Shown piece after piece: positions 8,871 through 16,800 of a DNA stretch of 64,000 nucleotides. Both the position numbers and the translations under genes were made by a program. The stretch lies in the NCBI RefSeq assembly GCF_001653715.1, contig NZ_LWHQ01000064.1, forward strand, positions 24,246 through 88,245, in the 5' to 3' direction. Origin of the DNA: Methylobacterium platani (GTDB lineage Bacteria; Pseudomonadota; Alphaproteobacteria; Rhizobiales; Beijerinckiaceae). Each line of letters opens with the position of its first letter. Position 1 is the first letter of the stretch. A model generated the notes under the pieces. The model worked only from the letters and a program-made list of their open reading frames with translations. It had not been told where the DNA came from and did not search any database.

Positions 8871-9813
8871 TGTCGAAGCAGGCCCGGCTCAACGCGAGGT
8901 CCGGATAGAGCCGGTCGACCTTCGCGACGTCGGCGCGCATCTCGGCGACGATCCAGTCGCGCACGGCGGCGACCGAGCGGCGCAGGGGCCGCGAGCGCAG
9001 GTGGATGAGCTGGCATTCCCGCGCCGTGCGGGTGAGGCGGGAGGCGGCCGGCACGAGGTCGCCGGTCGAGAGCCAATGCGAGACCACGCTGGCCCAGCCG
9101 AGCGCCACGCCCTGGCCGAGGAGGGCGGCCTGCAGCACCACCGCGTAATCCGAAAAATTCAGCGAGGCGCGCGAGCCGTTCCAGTCCGGCCCCGGATCGA
9201 CCCCGCCGATCCACATCGGCGAGGTGGCGGTGAGGTTGACGAAGGTGGTGCGGCGCTCGGCATCCGCCGCCCGGCCCGCCAGGTAGGCCGGGCTGCAGAC
9301 CGGCAGCATCACCTCGTTCATCAGGAACACCGCCTCGTGGTCGAGGTCCGGTCCCTCGACGAAGCGCATGCCGAGATCGACGTCGTCGACCGGCCCGGCG
9401 AGCGCTCCCGGGATGAGCTGGAAGCGGAAATCGACCGAGGGGAACGCCTCCTGCAGGGTGTTGATGCGCGGCATCAGCCAGTGGGTGGTGAAGGCCGAGG
9501 ACAGGGAGAGCGTGACCGTGTCGATGCCGGTGCGGCGGATGTCGATCTCGCGCAACGCCGCCTCGATGCCGCGAAAGCCATCCGCCACCCGGCGGTAGAG
9601 GATCGCGCCGTCCTCGGTGAGCGCGATCCCCTCGCCCGAGCGGTCGAGCAGGCGCACGCCGAGATGGCGCTCGAGCTGCGCCATCGCCTTGCTGACCGCC
9701 GGCTGGGTCACGTTCAGCTCGGCCGCCGCCCGGGTGAAGCTCGCGTTGCGCGCCACCGCCTCGAACACGAACAGGGCGTGGTTGGACGGCAGCATGCGTC
9801 GGAGCGGGTTCAT
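8863..9813 (-). CDS. LysR-family transcriptional regulator
   Basis: A 316-aa protein with an N-terminal winged helix-turn-helix at about residues 12-70 (RNASFTRAAAELNVTQPAVS, then the LERHLGVRLLDRSGEGIALT wing). A periplasmic-binding-protein-like effector domain follows to the C-terminus. The architecture resembles GcvA-like LysR members. It lies between the dehydrogenase gene and the transporter operon on the same strand and is the obvious candidate regulator of both. Its effector may be the transported compound or its oxidation product. Confidence 0.92.
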   Translation of the reverse strand: MNPLRRMLPSNHALFVFEAVARNASFTRAAAELNVTQPAVSKAMAQLERHLGVRLLDRSGEGIALTEDGAILYRRVADGFRGIEAALREIDIRRTGIDTVTLSLSSAFTTHWLMPRINTLQEAFPSVDFRFQLIPGALAGPVDDVDLGMRFVEGPDLDHEAVFLMNEVMLPVCSPAYLAGRAADAERRTTFVNLTATSPMWIGGVDPGPDWNGSRASLNFSDYAVVLQAALLGQGVALGWASVVSHWLSTGDLVPAASRLTRTARECQLIHLRSRPLRRSVAAVRDWIVAEMRADVAKVDRLYPDLALSRACFDRS

Positions 9814-9858
9814 CGCGGCGGCACGCCTCTCGTCTCGCGCGGTGCGCGGTTTCCGCCC

Positions 9859-10938
9859 CTATGCATTGTCGCCCCGGATCGCCGCGATCACCGCGTCGGT
9901 GACCTGGCGCGTCGTCGCCGGGCCGCCGAGGTCGGGGGTGTGCAGGCTGGAATCGGCGGTCACCCGCTCTACCGCCCGCATCAGCCGGTCCGCCGCGTCC
10001 GGCTCGCCGAGATGCTCGAGCATCTGGCAGGCGGTCCAGAACGTCGCGACCGGGTTGGCGATGCCCTTGCCGGCGATGTCGAAGGCCGAGCCGTGGATCG
10101 GCTCGAACATCGACGGGAACCTGCGCTCCGGGTTGATGTTCGCGGTCGGCGCGATGCCGAGCGAGCCGGCGAGCGCCGCGGCGAGGTCCGACAGGATGTC
10201 GGCGTGCAGGTTCGTCGCCACGATGGTGTCGAGGGTCTCGGGCTTGATCACCATCCGCATCGTCATGGCGTCGACCAGCATCTTGTCCCAGGTCACGTCC
10301 GGGAACTCCTGCGCCACCTCGGCGGCGATCTCGTCCCACATCACCATGGCGTGGCGCTGGGCGTTCGACTTCGTGACCACGGTGAGCAGCTTGCGCGGCC
10401 GGCTCCGGGCGAGCGTGAAGGCGTAGCGGATGATGCGGGCGACGCCGGTGCGGGTCATCATCGAGACGTCGGTGGCGACCTCCTCCGGATGGCCCTGGTG
10501 GACGCGCCCGCCGACGCCCGCATACTCGCCCTCCGAGTTCTCGCGCACGATCACCCAGTCGAGCTCGGGCCCGGAGACGTGGCGCAGCGGGCTGGTGATG
10601 CCGGGCAGGATCCGGGTCGGGCGGACGTTGGCATACTGGTCGAAGGGCTGGCAGATCGCGAGGCGCAGGCCCCACAGGCTGACGTGGTCGGGCACGTCCG
10701 GCGCGCCGACGGCACCGAAGAAGATCGCGTCGTGGTGCCGGATCCGCTCGCGGCCGTCGGCCGGCATCATCACGCCGTGCGTCCTGTAGTAGTCCGAGCC
10801 CCAGTCGAAGTGATCGAACCGGAACTTGAACGTTCCGGCCTTCTCGGCCAGGGCATCCAGCACCTCGATGCCGGCGGCGATGACCTCGATGCCGATGCCG
10901 TCGGCCGGGATCGCGGCGATCGTGTAGGTCTTGGTCAT
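9859..10938 (-). CDS. Tartrate dehydrogenase / isopropylmalate dehydrogenase-family decarboxylating dehydrogenase
   Basis: A 359-aa protein starting MTKTYTIAAIPADGIG. An upstream extension is open but low-complexity, so the ATG at 10938 is preferred. It belongs to the beta-decarboxylating dehydrogenase family: GDGIG-like N-terminus (PADGIGIEV), substrate-binding VRENSEGEYAGVGG, catalytic Lys and Asp segments (VVTKSNAQ; NLHADILSDLAAALAGSLG) and the NAD-site stretch FEPIHGSAFDIAGKGIANP. The sequence fits tartrate/D-malate dehydrogenases better than LeuB. It probably oxidises and decarboxylates a hydroxy-dicarboxylic acid with NAD. It is the first minus-strand gene of the block. Confidence 0.9.
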   Translation of the reverse strand: MTKTYTIAAIPADGIGIEVIAAGIEVLDALAEKAGTFKFRFDHFDWGSDYYRTHGVMMPADGRERIRHHDAIFFGAVGAPDVPDHVSLWGLRLAICQPFDQYANVRPTRILPGITSPLRHVSGPELDWVIVRENSEGEYAGVGGRVHQGHPEEVATDVSMMTRTGVARIIRYAFTLARSRPRKLLTVVTKSNAQRHAMVMWDEIAAEVAQEFPDVTWDKMLVDAMTMRMVIKPETLDTIVATNLHADILSDLAAALAGSLGIAPTANINPERRFPSMFEPIHGSAFDIAGKGIANPVATFWTACQMLEHLGEPDAADRLMRAVERVTADSSLHTPDLGGPATTRQVTDAVIAAIRGDNA

Positions 10939-11306
10939 GACGGGTCTCCGGAGGGAGGGGCGGACGCGGCCGCGCCGCGGCTTTGCCCTCGGCGAGGGCG
11001 TCGCGCAACACCTCGTCGAGGGGGCCGCCGTGCGACGGAGGACGGACGGGCCCACGCCTCCGTCGGCCTGGCCCGCGTCACCATCCGGCGATGGGTGGCG
11101 AGCAGGCCCGGCAGGGCGGCGTCCGGCATCGCGGCGCGCACGGCGTCGCGGTCGGCCGTGCCGTCCATCCCGTGGACCCGCGAGCGCAGGCCCACATAGA
11201 CCAGGGCGCCGTGGATGCCGAAGAGCAGCTCGAACTCGTCCGGCGCCAGGGGCTGGGCCTCGGGGCTCGGCAGGCCGGATTCCGCCCGCATGTCGGCCAG
11301 CACCAG
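10939..11306. other. Unassigned stretch with possible gene debris
   Basis: No intact gene is recognised here. A minus-strand frame crossing 11052-11330 reads as plausible protein (segment ELLFGIHGALVYVGLRSRVH), but it has no supported start, becomes low-complexity at its end and matches no family I can name. It may be a decayed gene remnant. The stretch lies between the tartrate dehydrogenase start and the coxL-like fragment, where the accessory region begins. Confidence 0.35.
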
Positions 11307-11681
11307 AACAAGGCGCCGACCTGCCAGTACCGGGCGGTGGGTCACCCCGTCGCCACCATGGTGGCGGAAGGCCTCGTCGATCTCGGCGCCGCCCGGCTCG
11401 GGCTCGATCCCCTCGGCGTTCGCGAGCGCGACGTCATCCCGTACGACGCCTATCCGTGCGCCGGGGTGTCGGGCATCGAGCGCGAGACACTGTCGCACCA
11501 GGCGGCGCTCGCCAGGCCGAAGGAGATGATGGGCTACGATTCCCTGCGGGCCGAGCAGTCCGCTTTACGCGAGCAGGGTATCCATCGCGGCATCGGGCTT
11601 GCCGCCTTCATCGAGATCACCAACCCGTCGGCGGCCTTCGACGGGGTCGGGGGCGCGCGGATCTCCTCGCAGGACGGCTGA
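11307..11681 (+). pseudogene. Fragment of a xanthine dehydrogenase/CoxL-family molybdopterin subunit
   Basis: This plus-strand frame carries an internal piece of a large molybdopterin-binding subunit: a segment like the family's YRGAGRPEA motif (here CQYRAVGHPVATM), then EGLVDLGAARLGLDPLGVR, a DVIPYDAYP segment, and RGIGLAAFIEITNPSAAF ending GGARISSQDG. Both ends are missing: there is no start or upstream domain, and the frame ends at a TGA that belongs to the adjacent palindromic element. About 125 of the roughly 750 residues of a usual family member remain. It was apparently truncated when the accessory region was built. Confidence 0.62.
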
Positions 11682-11723
11682 GGGGGTGGTACCGGAGGAG
11701 TCTCATCCGGAGACACCCCCTCA
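11679..11723. repeat. 45-bp palindromic element at a gene-fragment junction
   Basis: Perfect 10-bp terminal inverted arms (TGAGGGGGTG at 11679-11688 and its complement at 11714-11723), with an inner CCGGA/TCCGG pair. The core CCGGAGGAGnCTCA matches the centre of the larger element at 4212-4415. It sits exactly between the broken coxL-like fragment and the start of the toxin-tail repeat at 11724, so it marks a recombination or insertion joint. Confidence 0.75.
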
Positions 11724-12286
11724 CCTCCGACCCCGGCACCCGCTACGCCAGCGCCGAGGCGATCCTGGCGCTCGGCCATCCCGTGGGGACGGAGTGGCGG
11801 CGCGAGGCGCTGGGGTTCAACCCGCACGCGGCCCTGCCGGTGTCGCGGCTCGGGGTGCGGTTCACCGACGGGATCGCGGTCGACTACACCGTGCAGGTGA
11901 CCGACCGCGACGGGAGCTTCCACGTCTGGGCGCGCAACCTCGACCGGACGCTGCAGCTCGAGTGGAAGACCGGCGACAGCCGCGAGTTCTCCTTACGCAA
12001 CTACGCGATCGACTTCGACCACCTCGACGAGGTCGGCTCGACGGACGGCTCGACCTACCGGGTCGAGATGCTGACGCCGGCGCAGTTCCACTTCGCGACC
12101 TCGCTCGCGGGGATCGACTTCCGGCCCGAGATGCTGACGGCGCGGCTCGATGCCGCCACCGGTCACCTCGCCTACGCGGTCGGCCCGACGGGGCGGGCCA
12201 ACCTGTCGGCGGACCCGGGGGCCTACGTCTCGGGCATCGCCAGCGATGCCGCGCCTGGACACCATGATATGCGCCGCGCGGCGTGA
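11724..12286 (+). pseudogene. Orphan tail of an RTX/self-processing toxin (third, oldest cassette)
   Basis: This frame is nearly identical to residues that follow the self-processing module in the two large proteins downstream (SDPGTRYASAEAILALGH, then FTDGIAVDYTVQVTDRDGSF). It corresponds to 17607-18169. It has no start codon or upstream domain of its own and begins at the edge of the palindromic element. Like the 13829-18169 protein, it diverges from the full-length giant protein after VSGI and ends ...APGHHDMRRAA. It is interpreted as the stump left when an older toxin cassette lost its 5' part. Variants shared with the second copy (VGTEWRR, NPHAALPVSRLG) show that the two truncated copies are closer to each other than to the giant gene. 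Confidence 0.82.
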
Positions 12287-12590
12287 TCGGCTGCCGTTGG
12301 GACATCATGGCAATGATTTCCATAAAATTTTAACGGCGACCGCCGCTGCCAAGCGCTCACGTAACGTTTTCTTCTGCGTGTCCTATTTTTTCCTTGAAGT
12401 TGCACAAGCTTTGCTGCTCCGTACAGCGGAGAGGCTCGCCTACGCCGCCCCGAAAGGGGCGTGACGCAGAGGAAGACGGCCGGTGGTTCGGCGCCTCTTC
12501 GGAGGTGGGCCGCGCCGACGGGTGTCGGGATCGTCTTCCATGCTGGCCGGGCAGGCGGCCTGACATTCGTATGACGCAGAAGGACGCATC
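12287..12590 (+). promoter_or_regulatory. Conserved leader upstream of acyltransferase 1 with two tetraloop hairpins
   Basis: A 304-bp non-coding stretch, nearly identical to 18170-18472. It begins AT-rich (TTCCATAAAATTTTAAC) and contains a GCCCC-GAAA-GGGGC hairpin at 12447-12460 and a CCTC-TTCG-GAGG hairpin at 12494-12505. It ends with an AAGGA ribosome-binding site 8 bases before the acyltransferase ATG. In the second copy the first loop is GAGT, while the four inner base pairs are kept. I see no convincing -35/-10 pair. Conservation of non-coding DNA in both copies suggests a promoter or a structured 5' UTR. Confidence 0.5.
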
Positions 12591-13130
12591 ATGGCGGACG
12601 GCATCGAGGCGAGCGCGGCGGCGGAGACGGGGCAGGACGGGGCGCTCGACCCGGCGCTGCTGGCGCAGGTCACGGCGTTCCGGACCCGGCTGCAGGCGAG
12701 CCTCGGCGAGGTGGTGCTGGCCCTGGTGAGCCTGCCGCGCTACCGGCACCTTTCGGTGTCGGACCTTCTGCCTTTGGTGATCGAGCCGCTGACGCGGGAC
12801 CGGATCGCGATCGCGCGGACGGGCGGGGAGGGGCGCCTGGAGGAGACGGCGGGGATCGCGATCTGGGCGAGCGTGTCGGACGCGGTGGACGCCAAGATCC
12901 GCGAGCAGGTTCAGGCGCGGGTGTTTCCGGTTCGCCTGAAGCCGGAGGAGTGGACGAGCGGGGAGACGGCGTGGCTTCTGGACGTGATCGCGCCGTCGCA
13001 GCGTGTGGCGACGGCGGTTCTGGCGAATTTCCGTCAGGTGGTGCAGGACCGTGCGGTGCGGGTGCATCCGGTGGTGGCGCAACTGGTGGATCCGGCGGTG
13101 TTAGAGCGGATGCGAACCCCTGGGCACTGA
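12591..13130 (+). CDS. Toxin-activating lysine-acyltransferase (HlyC family), copy 1
   Basis: A 179-aa protein of the family that fatty-acylates lysines of RTX pro-toxins in the cytoplasm before type I export. Family features are VLALVSLPRYRHLSVSDL, with His53 as the predicted catalytic His, a central IAIWASVSDAVDAKI segment, LKPEEWTSGETAWLLDVIAP with Asp131 as the predicted catalytic Asp, and the following helix. Length matches HlyC/CyaC (about 170-185 aa). The last residues (TPGH) differ from copy 2 because the repeat ends inside the gene. It is followed at 42 bp by an immunity-like gene and then the toxin, which suggests one operon. The acylation target is not known. Confidence 0.88.
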   Translation: MADGIEASAAAETGQDGALDPALLAQVTAFRTRLQASLGEVVLALVSLPRYRHLSVSDLLPLVIEPLTRDRIAIARTGGEGRLEETAGIAIWASVSDAVDAKIREQVQARVFPVRLKPEEWTSGETAWLLDVIAPSQRVATAVLANFRQVVQDRAVRVHPVVAQLVDPAVLERMRTPGH

Positions 13131-13172
13131 TAAGATAATTAATCTTGAATTTACGGGCGAGAGGCTGGCGAG

Positions 13173-13799
13173 ATGGCTTATATACTGCGCACCGATCTGA
13201 ACAACCCTTTGGGAGTGACAGAAATCGAATTGCCCGAGAAATATCAAAAGACAATATTCGATTATTTCAATAGAACTGTTTCCTATCCTGGATCCATACA
13301 GCGAGCGTCGTGGTTCACAGGAACAGTTTTTCCATCAGAGATTATGCCAACGCATTTAAAATTTATTAAAGGAATTAACATGTATGATTTTTTGGGCCTG
13401 CAAGGCGGGGGAGTATTAGTAAGTGAGCGATTTAAAGAGGCGATTGAGTCGATAGAGCCCAGTAAACACCAATTTTTTCCGGTAGAAATTGACTCAGATA
13501 GCGACGCTACTCTCCCAGGAAGATTTTACATTTTCAATGTTGTTGGCCAAATCGAGGCAATTATTGAAGAAAAGAGCAATCTAAATGCTACTGGTCGAGA
13601 GTACGTTAAGGGATGGATTTACGAAAAGAAGGTTGGGCCGTGGAAATGTGCTGTTGACTCGTCAATCGTATCAAATAGAGCGTGTTGGATTGATCGTCGA
13701 TACGGCCACTGTTGGTTCGTTTCCGACAGATTGGCTGATCTTATTCGGCGACAAAATCTGACTGGATGCGATCTCGACGAATACTGCGAAGAAATCTAA
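13173..13799 (+). CDS. Imm11/DUF1629-like immunity protein
   Basis: A 208-aa protein, AT-rich against its GC-rich surroundings. It resembles the DUF1629 (Imm11) immunity family: GGGVLVSERFKEAIES, HQFFPVEIDS, a YIFNVVGQIEAI segment and a C-terminal block ACWIDRRYGHCWFVSDRLAD followed by LTGCDL. Such proteins neutralise the toxin encoded next to them. Here the adjacent toxin-like gene starts 29 bp downstream (ATG at 13829). This is the reverse of the usual polymorphic-toxin order, but it fits an N-terminal toxin domain. The assignment to Imm11 is by motif recall; the target is unknown. Confidence 0.72.
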   Translation: MAYILRTDLNNPLGVTEIELPEKYQKTIFDYFNRTVSYPGSIQRASWFTGTVFPSEIMPTHLKFIKGINMYDFLGLQGGGVLVSERFKEAIESIEPSKHQFFPVEIDSDSDATLPGRFYIFNVVGQIEAIIEEKSNLNATGREYVKGWIYEKKVGPWKCAVDSSIVSNRACWIDRRYGHCWFVSDRLADLIRRQNLTGCDLDEYCEEI

Positions 13800-13828
13800 A
13801 TTATAGATGTGTATAATTGGAGATTAAA

Positions 13829-16800
13829 ATGTCGATTTATGATTTTGATGACATTAATTTGCCAGCCGACGGTCTACGGCGCCTGGACGGCAGTTATTTT
13901 TTTGATCGCCCTCTTGCTAAGGGTGGTAATAATTTTAAAAGCGCATTTCGGAAGCAACATGTCCACCCAAAAGAAGACATGGCTGTGTTGGGCAAGGATT
14001 TCGTAGAAAGGATAAGTTCCGCTGATGTTGATCTGAGTGTAAGATTTAACGGTGCCGATTTTGCGCTGAACGGCTCAGCCCTACCCTATTCATACGCCGA
14101 TGGCGTTCGTTTGGGTATGTCTGCGCATAGGGGAAGTCACGGTAGCTACACAGCAATCGTTAGAAAATACAGAGATGCTGCGTTACGCCGTGCGGAAATT
14201 ATCAAAGAATTCAAATTCGACGAAATAATGCGATTAGAAAAGGCGACGTCTTTCGAAGACGGGCTGAAGAGCGCAGAGAAACTTGCAAACGATTTTATGG
14301 CTAGAGAGTGGAGGGGCGTCGAGAATGCATTACGATTGGCATACCAAATTGACGGGATTCCCGAAGCTAAGATTTCGAATCGCCCCGCACTCGCAATGCA
14401 TGAAGGCGATTTATTTCTGAAATCATCAAGTTTTTCTAACGTTTTAGATTATAATCTTGATTTTTATTCTCGAATGCCGATCGAGAAAATTGCAGGCGAA
14501 CTCGTTCTAGAAGAGGGCAAGATTGCAACAACGAAAGGTGGCACAGAAGCGTACCGAGCAGGGATCGAAGGCCGTACGCTGCCCTACGACCGAGAGCGCA
14601 TCCTGTTAATGGAGCCCTCTGATTTCCCTGATGCAGCGGATCGGAAAAAATTTCTTGAGACACGTGCCGATATCATCGCGACTGACCAGTTAACGCGCGC
14701 CAACATCGCCAATCCTGAGCGGGTCGCGCAAATTCGCCAAACCGCGGAATTTACATCCTTCCGCGATACCATCTATGCGGCCATCTCGAATCCCAATGTC
14801 ATTCGGGCCGGATCGAAGATTCCGACCGATTTAATCGGTGTGACTTCAGCCATCAGCAATCTCGCTATCGGTAAGGTAGGTGAAGATCTCGACCTGAGCC
14901 GCACCGAATCACGCGCGCTTCTGTCCGATATTATGTATAAGATGCAAGATGCCGATCCCATCGGCACGAAGAGATTGCGCACGCTCGACGAAAAAATAGA
15001 TGCATTCTATAAGAACGAGGGCGGCGAGACCAGTGTACGCATTGGCTTGACATTGGCAATGCTCGGCGCTGCCGCGCTCTATCTCCAAACCGCCTACGCT
15101 GCCGACACCGTCGAAACCAAGCAATCGTTCGAGGATTGGGCCGCCGAGAAGGCGCCTGCCTTTCTGGCCTCCGTGCCGGCGGCAGCGGTCGAACTCGTCG
15201 GCCTGCATCTGCTCGCCATAGCCGGTCGGGTTGGCTTGGCCTTCGTCATCTCGACCGATGTCGCGATGGGCTACGAGGCCTTCACCAAGTTCGCCAAGAA
15301 CTACGTCAAGGCCTATCCCGATAGCCAGCTCGCCGGACCGCTCGCCGCGCTGTCGGAAGCGTTCGCCACGATGGAGAAGACGACCGTCTTCAAAGCCGTG
15401 CATGAGTACTATTCAAAGCTCGGCGAAATTTCGAATTATATTACAGCGCCGCTCACCCCTAAAGTCGAGGTCTATACGGGAGCAACGGCCGCGCGCCTGC
15501 CCACCGATGTCGGGTGGAAAGTGTGGCTCTCCGGGCAGGATCAGGCGCAGATCTTCGGCAATGAAAATGCGAACATCCTGTTCCACAGCGGCTTCGGCGA
15601 AGTCTTCGGCGAGGGCGGCAACGACATCCTCCTCGGTCTCGCCGGAAAGGCCATCAAGAAGGGCGATCGGGTGTGGCCGTCGCGGGCCGACAGCCCCCTC
15701 GCCGAGGCCGATCTCGCGCTGAGGCTCGACGGCGGAGTGGGTAACGATTGGGTCATCGCGCTCGGCGGCAAGCAGGTCACCACCATCGGCGGCCTTGGAC
15801 GTGACTGGATCTACAATCGGTCCGAGGGCGGGATCATCTACGGCGACAACGACAAGGACGGAAAGGCCGAAAACACCTTCGCCAACAGCGACAACATTTG
15901 GTACTCGCCCAACACCGTCGTCAAGGATGCTCAACACCGAGATTTCCTCAAGTTCTACGGCCTCACCCTCACCGGTGGCAGCGCCGAAGGTGGCATCGCT
16001 GGCCTCGCCGTGAGTGGCGCTTTCGGAGGCGCCACCGGTCTGGCCAATTTCTATCGCGCTTTCGACGAGAACGGAAAATACGACCCATCCCGGTCGATCT
16101 ACTTCGACCACCTCATTCCCTGGATGACATACATGTTCCGCCCGAACGCATCGGGCAAACTCGACATGTACGTTACCAACCTCTTTGATCAGGTTTTCAA
16201 TGCCATCTACGGTGGAAGTACCAAAGAGGCGTACAAGAAACAGCAGGAACTCGACAAGCAGGGCATCCTCAAGGGCTGGATGAAGGTCGAGAACTTCGAT
16301 CTCGCCATCAGCCTCTGGGGTGCGGAACAGCCAGCGCTCGCGCGTGAGGGCACCTTCAACATGGTGTTCAAGGCCGCCAATCCGGTGGCCGACCTCCTCG
16401 CCCTCATGGCCCCGCTCCTCCACACCGCCATCGGCCAGGGCCTCGCTGCCAAGTACGGCGGCCTCGCCCTCGTCGAGCAGGCCCTCACACTCGCCGCCGC
16501 CACCGTGCGCCGCGCCAAGGGAGCTGCGTGGGCTGTCGACCTCGACCCCCTCGTCATCGACCTCGACGGCGACGGCATCGAGACCACCGAACTCGCCACC
16601 TCCGGCGTCTATTTCGACCTCGACCAGGATCTCTTCGCCGAGCGCACCGGCTGGATCGGTGCCGATGACGGCTTCCTGGTCCGCGACCGCAACGGCAACG
16701 GCCGCATCGACGACATCGCCGAGATGTTCGGCGGCGTCGGACGCTCGGGCTTCGCCGACCTCTCGGCGCTCGATTCCGACGGGGACGGCCGCATCACCAG

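Larger units (their letters stand above)
11724..13114 (+). repeat. 1.39-kb direct repeat, copy 1 (toxin tail + leader + acyltransferase)
   Basis: This segment matches 17607-18996 at an offset of 5882-5883 bp, with one single-base indel. It covers the toxin tail, a roughly 300-bp leader and almost the whole acyltransferase gene. Homology starts exactly at the palindromic element on the left. On the right it ends inside the last acyltransferase codons (after GAGCGGATGCG), where each copy takes a different, AT-rich continuation. The tail part (11724-12238) also occurs a third time at 22695-23209. Confidence 0.85.

Noticed and set aside
10983..11306. Plus-strand frame upstream of the coxL-like piece as part of the same gene
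   Set aside because: Residues before about 11307 are low-complexity Arg/Gly-rich and do not resemble the family; only the part from 11307 does.
11078..11498. Minus-strand protein-like frame as an intact gene
   Set aside because: No supported start or ribosome-binding site, a low-complexity end, and no family match. It also overlaps the better-supported coxL fragment.
13809..14006. Short plus-strand frame overlapping the start of the cassette-1 toxin
   Set aside because: It lies in another frame of the toxin gene and has no ribosome-binding site of its own; the GGAG precedes ATG 13829.
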